Notes: generated by a model not told the origin, from the letters alone. DNA of 36,575 nt from Pseudomonadota bacterium (GCA_027618655.1 JAQCEL010000014.1:1-36575); one strand, 5' to 3'. Shown: positions 1 through 9,452, numbered from the stretch's first letter. Numbers and translations are program-made.

Positions 1-530
1 TCAGGATCGTTGACGATGAAGGCCTAGTGGTCGCTGATGGAGTGGAAGGTCGGTTGCAATCGCGCTGCGCAACGACATTTATCGGCTACTTGAAACGCCC
101 GGATGCTTACGCGGTCAATAGCGAATTTTGGCTTGAAACCGGTGATAACGCGCGCTTGGATGCACAAGGGTATATCCGCATTACGGGGCGTTCGAAGGAC
201 ATCATCATTCGGGGCGGCGAAAATGTACCGATCGTTGAAGTAGAAGAACTCCTATACAGACATCCCGCAGTGCTGGATGCGGCGATCGTGGCGATGCCAG
301 ACGAGCGACTCGGTGAGCGCGGTTGTGCCTTCGTATCCTTGCGCCCCGGAATGACATTCGATTTTGGTGAGATGATCGATTACTTAGTCGATGGCGGTCT
401 CATCAAACAATATTTACCAGAGCGTCTTGAACTGCTTGACGAATTTCCACGCACCCCGAGTGGAAAAATTCAAAAATTTAAATTGCGCGAGACTGCGCAA
501 ACCTTGCGACCTCGGACTAACAAACCTTAG
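1..530 (+). CDS. acyl-CoA synthetase (AMP-forming), C-terminal part
   Basis: This is the 3' end of an ATP-dependent acyl- or aryl-CoA ligase of the ANL superfamily; the reading frame is open to the left edge of the window, so the gene starts upstream. Visible landmarks are the TGDNARLD motif (the Asp contacts the AMP ribose), the hinge motif GRSKDIIIRGGENV, the EVEELL helix of the mobile C-terminal domain, and a PSGKIQK ending that carries the lysine needed for the adenylation half-reaction. It is followed 14 bp later by the DUF6285-like gene and the phosphotransferase, an arrangement typical of fatty or cyclic acid activation operons. Substrate cannot be told; cyclohexanecarboxylate-type ligases share this ending. 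Confidence 0.9.
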   Translation, partial: RIVDDEGLVVADGVEGRLQSRCATTFIGYLKRPDAYAVNSEFWLETGDNARLDAQGYIRITGRSKDIIIRGGENVPIVEVEELLYRHPAVLDAAIVAMPDERLGERGCAFVSLRPGMTFDFGEMIDYLVDGGLIKQYLPERLELLDEFPRTPSGKIQKFKLRETAQTLRPRTNKP

Positions 531-544
531 ATCGGAATAAACTT

Positions 545-958
545 ATGACCGAAGACGAACTGCTGCAACGGCTATCCGCAACCTTACGCACGGAAATTGG
601 CCCTGCGATTGAAGTTGAATACCCAAAAACGCAGGCGTTTATGGCCGCTGTAGTCACCCAAAAATTAGGTCGCCAGGTGGGACTCGCACGTGTGCACGAA
701 ACAGCCGAAGCGGCAGATTTCAATGCCTTAGTGACCGACTTGCAAGAACTGACCAAGTCTAGCCCTAAGCTTAAGAAATTAGACGACGCAATTGCCGCTT
801 TCGATGGTCAACGTTCGAAGGTCGAGCTTTGCCAAGTGATCGATGCTTTATACGGTGAGCGTGCGGAACTGGGTGAAGCGCAATTCGCGAGGTTGTTGGC
901 GCGGATCCGAGTTTGTTTACGATCAAGCATCGACAGACAGATGGAATACGCGGCATGA
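545..958 (+). CDS. DUF6285-like protein, partner of the phosphotransferase
   Basis: A 137-residue, mostly helical, soluble protein with no signal peptide. Length, an N-terminal helix of the ELLQRLSATL type, and its position directly before an ACAD10/11-like phosphotransferase fit the DUF6285 family; this is assigned from memory of the family and context, not from a search. Its stop overlaps the next gene's start by 4 bp (ATGA), so the two are translationally coupled and probably act together. No catalytic motif is visible, and its function is unknown. Confidence 0.7.
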   Translation: MTEDELLQRLSATLRTEIGPAIEVEYPKTQAFMAAVVTQKLGRQVGLARVHETAEAADFNALVTDLQELTKSSPKLKKLDDAIAAFDGQRSKVELCQVIDALYGERAELGEAQFARLLARIRVCLRSSIDRQMEYAA

Positions 959-1998
959 GTGATCTAGCCGTCGCCCCTATCTCGTCGGATGAGATCCGCG
1001 CTTACCTAGCTACGCAACTACCTGATGCGACGGATCTGGCGCTCCACGACGTGGCGCAGATCGCCGTCGGATGGTCGCATGAAACGTGGTTATTCGATTT
1101 ACATTATCGCGAAGGCGGTGAAAGTCATGTCCTCGGCTTATGTCTGCGCCGTGATCCTGGCAACGCCTTATTACGCCACTTGTCGGATCTCGGCGAGCAG
1201 TTCCGCGTTCTGAAATGCCTCGAGAAAACTAATCTACCAACCCCAAAAGCCTACTGGTATGAAAGCGACCCGGCTATTCTGGGTGCGCCGTTTTTGGTGA
1301 TGGAAAAAGTCGCTGGTAGCTGCCCGAGCCCGTGGGGCAGGGAAGGCCGCGCGTTTTATCAAGGGGCGGCTGAACGCGGCGTGTTACCGCGAGAATTCAC
1401 CGAGGCGCTCGCGACCTTGCATACGATCGATTGGCGCGCGGTTGAACTGGATTTTCTCGGCGTGCCTGCGAGCGGGCGTGGATTCGCTGAGAGAGAAATC
1501 GCGAAATGGCGCGAATTGATTGCGACAACCGCGCATCCGCCAGAGCCCATATTGACAGACCTGATTGGTTGGTTAGAAGCGAATATTCCGCCGACTGATC
1601 GTGTGACTTTAGTACACGGCGCTTATCGTACCGGTAATCTTCTGATCGATAGCGACCGCGTATCTGCAGTACTCGATTGGGAATTACAGGTACTCGGCGA
1701 TCCCATGTATGACGTGGCTTATGTGCTCAGCGATCTTAATCGAGAAGGTACGCACTTACTCTCGAATCTTGTCGAACGCGACGCATTTATGCGTGATTAC
1801 GAAGCGGCGACAGGATTTACGATTGATGAAGATGCGTGTCGTTATTACAACGCCTTATACGCCATGCGCTCCGTTGCCTTCTGGATGAGTGCTTCAGATC
1901 TGTACGCGAGTGGACGCAGTAACGATTTGCGTCTTGCACGTACTGCGTGGTCGGTGCCCGTGGTATTAGATCGAGCGGCGCGAGATTTGGGTTACTGA
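955..1998 (+). CDS. phosphotransferase family protein (APH fold), catalytic Asp replaced
   Basis: A 347-residue aminoglycoside-phosphotransferase/choline-kinase fold protein related to the ACAD10/ACAD11 kinase domain. The ATG at 955 is chosen because it overlaps the preceding stop as ATGA; an upstream in-frame start at 913 would lie deep in the previous gene. The catalytic loop reads H221-G-A223-Y-R-T-G-N228 where the family normally has HGDYRxGN, so the general-base Asp is Ala (codon gct at 1621). The metal-binding Asp of the LDWE motif is kept (D241). It is therefore either a non-catalytic pseudokinase or a variant subfamily. In human ACAD10/11 and bacterial relatives this domain phosphorylates 4-hydroxyacyl-CoAs for beta-oxidation; whether this copy can is doubtful. 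Confidence 0.85.
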   Translation: MSDLAVAPISSDEIRAYLATQLPDATDLALHDVAQIAVGWSHETWLFDLHYREGGESHVLGLCLRRDPGNALLRHLSDLGEQFRVLKCLEKTNLPTPKAYWYESDPAILGAPFLVMEKVAGSCPSPWGREGRAFYQGAAERGVLPREFTEALATLHTIDWRAVELDFLGVPASGRGFAEREIAKWRELIATTAHPPEPILTDLIGWLEANIPPTDRVTLVHGAYRTGNLLIDSDRVSAVLDWELQVLGDPMYDVAYVLSDLNREGTHLLSNLVERDAFMRDYEAATGFTIDEDACRYYNALYAMRSVAFWMSASDLYASGRSNDLRLARTAWSVPVVLDRAARDLGY

Positions 1999-2004
1999 GC
2001 AGCG

Positions 2005-2229
2005 ATGCGAATCGTCGAGGTGGCTCGAGTACCACTCGAGCTTTTCAAGATCCTCAAGTTCGAAGGACTGGTCGCGAGTGGTGGCGAAGCTAAATTTGCA
2101 ATTGCTGATGGAAAAGTCACAGTAAACGGCGAGGTCGAAACCCGTAAACGAAGAAAAATCGTCTCAGGCGACGTAATCGGCTTCGCGAACGAAGAGTTTC
2201 AGATCGAGCTTGGATCCGTCCCAGTTTAA
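2005..2229 (+). CDS. ybcJ: S4-domain RNA-binding protein, YbcJ-like
   Basis: A 74-residue stand-alone S4 domain. The conserved core is easy to see: LFKILKFEGLVASGGEAK, then GKVTVNGEVETRKRRKI and a hydrophobic FQIEL end, which closely follows E. coli YbcJ in length and motif order. S4 domains bind structured RNA; the precise target of YbcJ is not settled. The gene starts 6 bp after the phosphotransferase stop, so it may be co-transcribed with it. An unusual perfect 8-bp hairpin followed by four T lies within codons 7-14. Confidence 0.85.
   Translation: MRIVEVARVPLELFKILKFEGLVASGGEAKFAIADGKVTVNGEVETRKRRKIVSGDVIGFANEEFQIELGSVPV
2023..2045 (+). terminator. terminator-like hairpin inside the start of the S4 gene
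   Basis: Arms GCTCGAGT (2023-2030) and ACTCGAGC (2034-2041) are perfectly complementary with a 3-base loop and are followed by TTTT. It could attenuate transcription coming from the acyl-CoA ligase operon, even though it lies in coding sequence. The short U-tract makes strong termination uncertain. Confidence 0.4.
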
Positions 2230-2449
2230 CGAGTCTCAGCGTTACCCTGACCGGAATTTGACGTACCAGATTTATCCGCCGGGTCATGCGGTTCAGGTCA
2301 CCCGCTAACCCGTACTTTCATTTCGGCGACACACGACACGGCCATTCGTGTATCGTTGCCTAAGTCCAACAGGCCCCCAATGTTTCGTGACCGTTCTGGC
2401 GCGAGCGTCAAAAACAGCGATTCGATCGGAATAAGCCCATCGACTAAGG

Positions 2450-3844
2450 ATGATTTGCGTGACGGAAACTGATTTTTCGAATCTGGGCTTGCCAACGAGC
2501 CTCCTAGCTAATCTTTCATCACTTGGTTATGAGGTGATGACACCGATTCAAGAACAGAGTTTGCCCAGTATTTTGGCCGGCCGCGATATGCTTGGACAAG
2601 CGAAAACCGGATCAGGGAAAACGGTTGCGTTCGGATTAGGATTACTTAACAGCCTAGATGCCACGCGCTTTCAAGTACAAGCTTTAGTGTTGTGTCCGAC
2701 CCGCGAACTTGCCGAACAAGTCGCGACTGAAATTAGGCGACTCGCACGCTCAACGCCGAACATTAAAATTCTCGCATTGTGCGGCGGCACGCCGTTTAGG
2801 CCGCAGGCTGAATCGCTGAAACACGGGGCTCACATCGTTGTCGGTACGCCGGGTCGGATCGGCGATCACTTAGAAAGACAAACGCTCACATTGTCAAACG
2901 TTGCGACCTTAGTTCTCGATGAAGCTGATCGGATGCTGGAGATGGGCTTCGAAGAAGCCATTAATGCGATCGTCGATACGTTGCCAAGTGAGCGGCAAAC
3001 CTTGCTTTTCAGCGCGACTTATCCCACGCAAATACGTGCAATCGCGAAGAAATTTCTACGCGATCCGGCAACCGTGAAACTTGAGTCCACACATGACAAC
3101 GCCACAATCGAACAGCATTTTTATTCCGTACGCGACAACTCGCATCGCTTTAAGGCGTTGCGCTTATTGCTGCATTTTCACAAACCCGCATCGACACTGG
3201 TGTTCTGCAATACAAAACGTGAGACGCAAGCCATCGCTGACCAATTGGCGCGACTCGGATTTAGTGCCATGGCGTTGCACGGCGATCTTGAACAGAAAGA
3301 TCGCGATGTTGCACTCGTGCAGTTTTCCAACCACAGCGTATCAATCTTAGTCGCAACGGATGTCGCTGCGCGAGGCCTGGATATACTCAGCTTAGACGCT
3401 GTCATTAATTACGAAATCGCACAAGATGAAGAAATTCATGTGCATCGCATTGGACGAACTGGGCGTGCTGGGGCTAAGGGCATCGCACATTCTCTCTACG
3501 GGGATAGTGAACGCCACAAAGTGGCGCTCTTCGCGTCCGATACTGATCCGATCACCGATCCGAGCGCGTTGCCGCCAGACAGTTGCTTAGACATGCCAAT
3601 TTCCGCACCCATGATGACGACCTTATGCATTGATAGCGGGAAAAAGCAGAAAATCAGGCCTGGCGATATCCTTGGCGTGCTCACGCAATCTGGGGAGCTC
3701 GCTGGTAGCGATGTTGGAAAGATCAATGTCGCCGACAATTGGACCTATGTTGCAATCAAACGTAGCGCGGCTGAACGTGCGCTGAAAGGCCTAGCTAACG
3801 GGAAATTGAAAGGTCGCTCGATCCGGGCGCGACGGGTCCAATAA
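2450..3844 (+). CDS. dbpA: ATP-dependent RNA helicase DbpA
   Basis: A 464-residue DEAD-box helicase (E. coli DbpA has 457). Helicase motifs in order: Q motif near residues 30-36 (MTPIQEQ), motif I AKTGSGKT (51-58), [17 protein letters not shown] within [15 protein letters not shown], motif [19 protein letters not shown] and [10 protein letters not shown]. The roughly 75-residue C-terminal domain, with [13 protein letters not shown] and IRARRV, matches the RNA-recognition domain by which DbpA binds hairpin 92 of 23S rRNA during late large-subunit assembly. A GTG at 2459 is an alternative start. It is a stand-alone gene, about 155 bp upstream of the ABC-F gene. Confidence 0.93.
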   Translation: MICVTETDFSNLGLPTSLLANLSSLGYEVMTPIQEQSLPSILAGRDMLGQAKTGSGKTVAFGLGLLNSLDATRFQVQALVLCPTRELAEQVATEIRRLARSTPNIKILALCGGTPFRPQAESLKHGAHIVVGTPGRIGDHLERQTLTLSNVATLVLDEADRMLEMGFEEAINAIVDTLPSERQTLLFSATYPTQIRAIAKKFLRDPATVKLESTHDNATIEQHFYSVRDNSHRFKALRLLLHFHKPASTLVFCNTKRETQAIADQLARLGFSAMALHGDLEQKDRDVALVQFSNHSVSILVATDVAARGLDILSLDAVINYEIAQDEEIHVHRIGRTGRAGAKGIAHSLYGDSERHKVALFASDTDPITDPSALPPDSCLDMPISAPMMTTLCIDSGKKQKIRPGDILGVLTQSGELAGSDVGKINVADNWTYVAIKRSAAERALKGLANGKLKGRSIRARRVQ

Positions 3845-3999
3845 AAGTCGATCGTTTCCAAATAATTTACGAATTTCTGCTACACTGCGCGGTCCGCGGT
3901 CCCCGGGTTCACCCGCTCCATCCGCCGATTCACACTTTGCCTACAGACGATGGACCCCAGCGGTCTATCTCACGGGCGAACACAATCCTGGTACACGCC

Positions 4000-5610
4000 A
4001 TGATCTCTGCAGCAAATCTAACTATTCAGTTCGGCGCTAAGCCGCTTTTCGAAAACGTGTCCGTCGGGTTCGGCAATGGCAACCGCTACGGCCTGATCGG
4101 CGCGAACGGCTCCGGCAAATCGACCTTCATGAAAATCCTTGCGGGTGAATTGGAACCTTCCGCAGGCAACGTGTCGATCGATCCGAATGAGCGCGTGGGC
4201 CAACTCCGCCAGGATCAATTCGCCTTCGAAGCGTGCCGCGTATTGGATACGGTCATCATGGGTCACCAACGATTGTGGGAAGTAACCCAGGAACGTGAGC
4301 GCCTGTATTCGTTGGACGAGATGAGCGATGAAGAAGGCATCTTGGTGGCCGACTTGGAGGCGGAATATGCCGAACTCGACGGATATTCTGCTGAGTCACG
4401 CGCCGGGACATTACCAGGATGAATCGGTATTTCGGTAGATTTACACGGCGGGTTGATGAGCGCCGTGGCGCCGGGTTGGAAACTGCGAGTGTTGTTAGCG
4501 CAAGCCTTATTTTCTGAACCAGACATTCTGTTACTCGACGAGCCGACGAACAACCTGGATATCAATACGGTGCGCTGGTTGGAAGATTACTTAGTCGCCA
4601 GCAAATCGACGATGGTGATCATCTCGCACGATCGGCATTTCTTAAACAGCGTGTGTACGCACATGGCCGATTTAGATTACGGAAAGATTCAGCTGTTCCC
4701 AGGCAACTACGACGAATACATGATCGCCGCGACCCAAGCGCGCGAGAAAATGTATTCGAACAACGCAAAGAAAAAGGCAAAAATGGCCGAATTGCAAGCG
4801 TTCGTGAGTCGCTTCTCTGCTAATGCGTCAAAAGCTCGCCAAGCGACCTCACGCGCTCGCCAAATCGAAAAAATAGTCCTCGAAGACGTCAAACCATCGA
4901 GCCGCGTGAGCCCATTTATTCGCTTCGAGCAGAAGAAGCCCCTACGTCGCTTCGTTCTGGAGGCAACTGGCCTGACCAAAGGTTTTGACGAAGGTCCGTT
5001 ATTTAAAGGTTTAGATATCAGTATTGAAGCCGGCTCTAGAGTCGCGATCATTGGACCGAATGGCATTGGGAAAACGACACTTGCTCGAACACTGCTGCAA
5101 GATCTGGCGCCTGACAGTGGCAATGTTAAATGGTCTGAAAACGTCGAGTTTGGCTATTTCTCGCAAGACCACGCCGGTGATTTTGATCTAGACATGACGC
5201 TCTACGATTGGATCGGCCAATGGCAGCCAAAGGATGCGGACGAGCAGTTAATCCGCGGTACGTTAGGTCGCATGTTATTTTCGAAGGAAGACAGCGAAAA
5301 ATCCGTAAAAGTCGTATCGGGTGGGGAAGAAGGGCGCTTGTTGTTTGGCAAACTCATTTTGCAACAGCCGAACGTCATGATCATGGACGAACCGACGAAT
5401 CACCTTGATATGGAATCGATTGAGGCTCTGAACCTGGCGCTGGAAAATTATCCGGGTACCTTGATTTTTATTAGTCACGATCGCGAATTCGTGTCGTCAC
5501 TTGCGACGCGGATCATTGAATTAACACCCGATGGCGTCATTGATTACAGCGGCACTTACGACGAGTATCTCGATACGCAAGCTGGGAGAGGTAACACTCG
5601 GGTTGCCTGA
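4000..5610 (+). pseudogene. ybiT: ABC-F ATPase, YbiT type, split by an in-frame TGA
   Basis: Read through, the frame gives 536 codons, essentially the length of E. coli YbiT (530), a cytosolic ABC-F ribosome-associated ATPase. Landmarks: Walker A GANGSGKS at residues 34-41, the degenerate YbiT-type first signature ([10 protein letters not shown]), Walker [12 protein letters not shown], the [19 protein letters not shown] linker, second Walker [17 protein letters not shown] and [13 protein letters not shown] at 4420-4422 (codon 141) interrupts it. There is no length change around the stop, so this is a single nonsense change (Gly expected) or a base error, not a frameshift. The leading 140-codon piece ends at 4422; a downstream piece could restart at 4453 or 4456. 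TGA is a normal stop in neighbouring genes, so recoding is unlikely here. Confidence 0.85.
4456..5610 (+). CDS. possible separately translated C-terminal ABC-F fragment
   Basis: This is the open part of the YbiT-like gene after the in-frame TGA, about 384 codons from ATG 4456 (TTG at 4453 also possible), preceded by GGCGGG that could act as a weak ribosome site. It retains Walker B of the first ABC module, the linker, and the complete second ABC module, but lacks the first Walker A. Such a fragment could not form the normal two-site ATPase, so it is reported only as a possible product of the broken gene. Confidence 0.4.
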   Translation: MSAVAPGWKLRVLLAQALFSEPDILLLDEPTNNLDINTVRWLEDYLVASKSTMVIISHDRHFLNSVCTHMADLDYGKIQLFPGNYDEYMIAATQAREKMYSNNAKKKAKMAELQAFVSRFSANASKARQATSRARQIEKIVLEDVKPSSRVSPFIRFEQKKPLRRFVLEATGLTKGFDEGPLFKGLDISIEAGSRVAIIGPNGIGKTTLARTLLQDLAPDSGNVKWSENVEFGYFSQDHAGDFDLDMTLYDWIGQWQPKDADEQLIRGTLGRMLFSKEDSEKSVKVVSGGEEGRLLFGKLILQQPNVMIMDEPTNHLDMESIEALNLALENYPGTLIFISHDREFVSSLATRIIELTPDGVIDYSGTYDEYLDTQAGRGNTRVA

Positions 5611-5638
5611 CGCGCATTAAGCCGCGCGTCGAACCCAG

Positions 5639-5660
5639 CTCCGCCTGCAACCAGGCGGAG
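5639..5660. terminator. hairpin between convergent genes
   Basis: Arms CTCCGCCTG (5639-5647) and CAGGCGGAG (5652-5660) form a perfect 9-bp GC-rich stem with a CAAC loop between the convergent ybiT-like and oxygenase genes. A shared transcription end is plausible. There is no T-run on either side, so it is not a textbook intrinsic terminator. Confidence 0.5.
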
Positions 5661-5665
5661 ACGAA

Positions 5666-6532
5666 CTACGCGTCCTCTGGAAAGATCACAACCGTTCGAA
5701 GTTCAATACTTTCGCGCGGCTTGAATTCTGCCGGACAATTCGGGTTTAGAAACCCTGTGTGCCCAGTGAAAATCGCCCGACCATCCGTCGCTGTATCAAA
5801 ACACTTAAGGAAAATGACCTCATCGGGCTGCATGTCTGAGACCGCAAACCATTGGTGATCTTGACTATGCTTGAACGAATAGATTTCGCCTACGAGCGAC
5901 GGTTCTTCCAGATTGCCTTCCATGAAATGCTGAATTTCGGTCGGGATGAAATCGTCTAATTTTGTCGAGCCGGCGTGACAAATTGCGAGCGGGTGGTCTT
6001 GCACTGGCCCGACGATAGGTCGCCACAAATTGACTAGCGCCGCGCGGTGTTTGATTAAATGCGAGGCATTGTTGTCCGCTAGTACTTCGCGGATGCGACG
6101 CGGACCGGAACTCATCGTGTAATCGTTGTGTGCGCCGTCAACTGGCAGGCGTACGCCTTGCACGCCGGCGTCCGAGCGCGGCTTATTGCGCACGTTATGG
6201 TCAAAAATGTAGACCGCCACGGCGCCTAAAGATTCCTTAAGTAGGGCGGCCGCTTCCGGGTAGTAATCTCGTTCGACGAGATCGGCATTGTAGAAATCGT
6301 TGAACGCCGAACGATGCGAGACCAATTGAAAGCCGGCGTCGTCCATCGTCAATTGATCCGCTATAGGCCGGCAATCGTACACTTGCACTGTCACCCGCTC
6401 GCGAGGCGGGTTTTCCGTTTCGCGGCCGCTAGAGGGGGGAAACACGCGAATTTTTGCCGGCCCGTCTAAGGGTCTGGTGTAAGCCATTGATGTTTCGATT
6501 TTAGGCAAGGCCGCAATATTGATGGAATCCAT
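5666..6532 (-). CDS. CmcJ/NvfI-like 2-oxoglutarate/Fe(II) oxygenase
   Basis: A 288-residue cytosolic protein matching the CmcJ/NvfI/GA4-desaturase-like oxidoreductase family. The family pattern is visible in order: a central HNDYT motif (His and Asp of the 2-His-1-carboxylate iron site), VNLWRPI with DHPLAICHA, KCFDTATDGRAIFTGHTGFLNP carrying the distal His, and RESIELRTVV with the Arg expected to bind 2-oxoglutarate. The start at 6532 is supported by GGAGA 9 bases upstream. It is monocistronic, convergent with the ABC-F gene. Family members hydroxylate or desaturate diverse small molecules; the substrate here is unknown. Confidence 0.8.
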   Translation of the reverse strand: MDSINIAALPKIETSMAYTRPLDGPAKIRVFPPSSGRETENPPRERVTVQVYDCRPIADQLTMDDAGFQLVSHRSAFNDFYNADLVERDYYPEAAALLKESLGAVAVYIFDHNVRNKPRSDAGVQGVRLPVDGAHNDYTMSSGPRRIREVLADNNASHLIKHRAALVNLWRPIVGPVQDHPLAICHAGSTKLDDFIPTEIQHFMEGNLEEPSLVGEIYSFKHSQDHQWFAVSDMQPDEVIFLKCFDTATDGRAIFTGHTGFLNPNCPAEFKPRESIELRTVVIFPEDA

Positions 6533-7044
6533 AGCGTGTTCTCCGGCAAGTTCGCGATTGATGTTGGCGATTTAATGATCTCAGCTGTCGAAATGCAAGT
6601 GCGTGTGGCTACGCATTCGTGGCAAACGCCACATCCAGACGCAAATCAGCGACGTTGCGGCGAGCTGCATGCGTCGGGCCGCCGAATTGGACTGGAATCG
6701 CCGATAGACGGTACCCAAGCTGTGTCGATCGATGTTGAGGATCAATCACCCTATTCGCGTTGGCACTAAGTGATTAACTACGCAGCGGACTTAGCGAGTG
6801 GTCGCCGAAAAGGATTGAGAATCGCTTGGATATTTTCATCTGATGGCAATTTCCGTCGGCAGTAGGCATAGCGCGACGTGGTTTAGAGTGCCCCGATCAA
6901 CAGGCCCTAGTAAGTCGCGTTCATAACTATTTCTTGCACCGCACTGCATTGGCGAGTGCGAGTCGTTTATGATGTTTGCGCTTCAGCGCGGGCGCTTGTC
7001 CGCGCCCGGCTCAATACCTACTGAAGACCATAACCAGTGCATCC
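6533..7044. other. 512-bp gap with no convincing gene
   Basis: This is the space between the divergent oxygenase and MFS genes. A 77-codon open frame at 6536-6769 has no recognisable motif, no clear ribosome site and unusual composition. It probably holds promoters for both neighbours, but no clear -35/-10 pair stood out. Confidence 0.5.
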
Positions 7045-8346
7045 ATGCAAGCAAACCGATTAGCGCAGTTTTTCGATTTCGCGCGGCGTGCGGCTCCGCT
7101 CGCGATTATTGCGACGACCTTAGGACTCGCTTATGGAATTTGGTATTCCTATGGCGTTTTTCTCGTTGCACTGTTGGCCGAATTCGGTTGGAGTCGTTCG
7201 CTACTGGCTGGTGCTTTCAGTGTGTTCGCGATCGTCCATGGCTCTACGAATCCCTTAGTCGGATTCTTGTGCGATAGAGTACGGCCGCCTTTGTTAGTGG
7301 GTGCCGGCGGTCTCGGTCTCGGTGTGTCATTGTGGGCGAACAGTTATATGTCGCAGCCCTGGCATTTGTATGTGGCGTTTGGCTTGATGACGGCGATCTC
7401 CGTCGCGATGTGCGGCTGGTTACCCGCACTCATTATGGCTCAACGCCGCTACCAGCACCGTATTGGCCTCGCGATGGGGATTGTTAGTTCCGGGATCGGC
7501 GTTGGGATGTTAACGGTCGTGCCGCTCTGCCAGGTTTTGATTGATGCCCATGGTTGGCGGACCGCATTGCGCGTTCTAGGCTGCGTTTGCACGTTCTGGA
7601 TTATCCCGGCCGCCATCTACTTATGGATAACGAATCCAAAATCCTCACCACACATAGCCGTGGCGTTGGACGACGAGGAGTTCGTCCACGACCTTGGCGA
7701 ATCGGTTGCAAGCGACAAATCACCCCCTCACGTTACGTCATCAATAACGCTTGCCAAGGCGCTGCGCAGCGCGCCATTTTGGTTAATGGTTGGCGCGTTC
7801 TTTTTCGGCAGTATCTGTTCCCAAACCTTGCACGTTCATCAAGTCGCCTATCTGGTTGATCATGGGGTCTCGGCGCTCGTCGCCGCGTCCGTTGTCGGTG
7901 TTGTTGGGCTCGCCAGTGTGTTCGGCAAAACCGGCGGTGGTTGGTTGTCCGACCGAGTGGAGCGCGAACTCGTGTTTGTGTGCGGTATCTCGATATTAGT
8001 CGCGAGCGTTGGCGCGCTCGCCTGGGTCGGCTCGGCACCGTCCGCGATCCTGGCCTATATTTACGCAATCATGCTCGGTATCGGGTATTCAGCTACTGCG
8101 TCGCTCGTGCCAGCCATGATGAGCGACCGATTTAGCGGTGTGCATTTCGGATCGATAATCGGCATTGGTTTGTTCGGCAGCGCGGTGGGTAGCGCCATTG
8201 GGCCGTGGATGGCTGGCTATTTGTTTGATCACTTTGGCAATTACCATGTCGCGTTTGCGATTGCGGCGATTTCAGGGACGCTGTCTGGTACGGCGGGATG
8301 GATCGCACGGTCTTTGCGATTGCGCGAACAAGTGGTCCAACATTAA
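7045..8346 (+). CDS. MFS transporter, monocarboxylate/oxalate-formate antiporter-like
   Basis: A 433-residue, 12-helix major facilitator. The ATG at 7045 is preferred to the open frame from 6976 because the preceding residues are not hydrophobic and do not look like family sequence. Helix 1 begins with LAIIATTLGLAYGIWYSYGVF, and the loop between helices 2 and 3 has the MFS-type GFLCDRVRPP; the second half repeats it as GGWLSDRVERE. The GVFLVALLAEFGWSRS pattern is typical of the MCT/OFA branch that moves organic acids. A poorly conserved loop around residues 205-235 separates the halves. Its gene precedes a hydrolase and a beta-oxidation enzyme, consistent with carboxylate uptake. Confidence 0.85.
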   Translation: MQANRLAQFFDFARRAAPLAIIATTLGLAYGIWYSYGVFLVALLAEFGWSRSLLAGAFSVFAIVHGSTNPLVGFLCDRVRPPLLVGAGGLGLGVSLWANSYMSQPWHLYVAFGLMTAISVAMCGWLPALIMAQRRYQHRIGLAMGIVSSGIGVGMLTVVPLCQVLIDAHGWRTALRVLGCVCTFWIIPAAIYLWITNPKSSPHIAVALDDEEFVHDLGESVASDKSPPHVTSSITLAKALRSAPFWLMVGAFFFGSICSQTLHVHQVAYLVDHGVSALVAASVVGVVGLASVFGKTGGGWLSDRVERELVFVCGISILVASVGALAWVGSAPSAILAYIYAIMLGIGYSATASLVPAMMSDRFSGVHFGSIIGIGLFGSAVGSAIGPWMAGYLFDHFGNYHVAFAIAAISGTLSGTAGWIARSLRLREQVVQH

Positions 8347-8490
8347 TGCTTGATATATGGATCCCGGGCTGCGCAATGATCTTAGCGACAAGCTTCGCGA
8401 GGGCTTCGCGTTTAGTATTGGCGTGCGTTGTTAATGCATGAGTGAATTGCGCATTGTGAACCGAATTTTCGATTGTGTGAGGAGAGACTG

Positions 8491-9351
8491 ATGGAAATGC
8501 AGGAAATCGTTTTCTCAAATGACGGTGTTGATTTGCGCGGCTGGCTCGCTAAACCAGGGAATGAAGCGAATTGCCCGTTAATTATTCTAACTCATGGCCT
8601 AAGCGGCATCGTCGATCTCAACTTGGCGTCTTACGCGGAAATATTTTGCGCTGCGGGCTTTGCGTGTTTGGCGTACGACCATCGTAATTGGGGACGCAGT
8701 GGCGGATCGTCGCGCGGCGAGACGGATCCTTGGCAACAAGTTGCCGATATGCGTGAAGCAGTTTCTTTTGCGCGGACCTTGCCAGGTATCGATGCTGAAC
8801 GAATTGGATTGTGGGGCACGAGTTATGCAGGCGGACATGTACTGACTGTCACGGCGCTAGACCGAAGAGTTCGTTGCGCGGTGTCGCAAGTGCCATTAAT
8901 CAGTGGCTCAAAAACCTTCGAAGCCTGGGTTCCAGCGGACAAGCGTGACAAATTCCTAGCCAGGCTCGATGCGGATCGAGACAAACGCTATCGCGGTGAA
9001 GAACCCGCCTCGATCCCGGCCGCGTTGCCGGATTCCGAAACCGAAGAATGGATTAAACACAGCGACACAAAAGGGACCTACAGCAACTCTTTAACGGTTC
9101 GATCATTCGATTTGTTGCGGACTTACGAGCCAATTTCCTTCGTCGAACGTATCGCACCAACGCCGCTATTGATGATCGTGGCCTCACAAGACGTACAAAC
9201 GCCGAGCGCATGGCAACTTGAGGCCTACGAGAAAATGGGGGGTGTGAACAAACAATTACTCGAGATCGACTGTCGACATTACGATGTGTATATGACGCAG
9301 CTCGGAGAAGCCGCAGCCGGCGCCTTGGCTTGGTATCAAAAACACCTCTAA
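8491..9351 (+). CDS. alpha/beta hydrolase, dienelactone hydrolase/S15-like
   Basis: A 286-residue soluble serine hydrolase. The ATG at 8491 is chosen because GAGGAGAG lies a few bases upstream; the in-frame GTG at 8473 lacks this. The oxyanion loop is THGLSG, the nucleophile elbow GTSYAGG places Ser at residue 111, the acid is probably the Asp of ASQDVQTP, and the His is in CRHYDVY near the end. The layout resembles YcjY/dienelactone-hydrolase-like proteins. It lies between the MFS gene and the fadB-like gene on the same strand. Ester, lactone or acyl-thioester hydrolysis is likely; the substrate is unknown. Confidence 0.85.
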   Translation: MEMQEIVFSNDGVDLRGWLAKPGNEANCPLIILTHGLSGIVDLNLASYAEIFCAAGFACLAYDHRNWGRSGGSSRGETDPWQQVADMREAVSFARTLPGIDAERIGLWGTSYAGGHVLTVTALDRRVRCAVSQVPLISGSKTFEAWVPADKRDKFLARLDADRDKRYRGEEPASIPAALPDSETEEWIKHSDTKGTYSNSLTVRSFDLLRTYEPISFVERIAPTPLLMIVASQDVQTPSAWQLEAYEKMGGVNKQLLEIDCRHYDVYMTQLGEAAAGALAWYQKHL

Positions 9352-9452
9352 GTAATCGTATCAACGGGGAAGTTCGCAAGCGGCATGCGGTGCTCGGTTT
9401 GACGTAGAATAATCGTCTACTCCTTAATTCATATTGTAGAAAAGGTGCGCCC

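Noticed and set aside
3937-3999. Upstream extension of the ybiT-like frame
   Set aside because: The protein family begins at the ATG at 4000; the 21 preceding codons do not resemble it.
4420-4422. Selenocysteine or stop-codon recoding in the ybiT-like gene
   Set aside because: The family has Gly here, no redox motif is present, and TGA is an ordinary stop in adjacent genes; a point mutation or base error is simpler.
6536-6769. 77-codon plus-strand open frame
   Set aside because: No recognisable motif, no clear ribosome site, and it lies in a probable promoter region.
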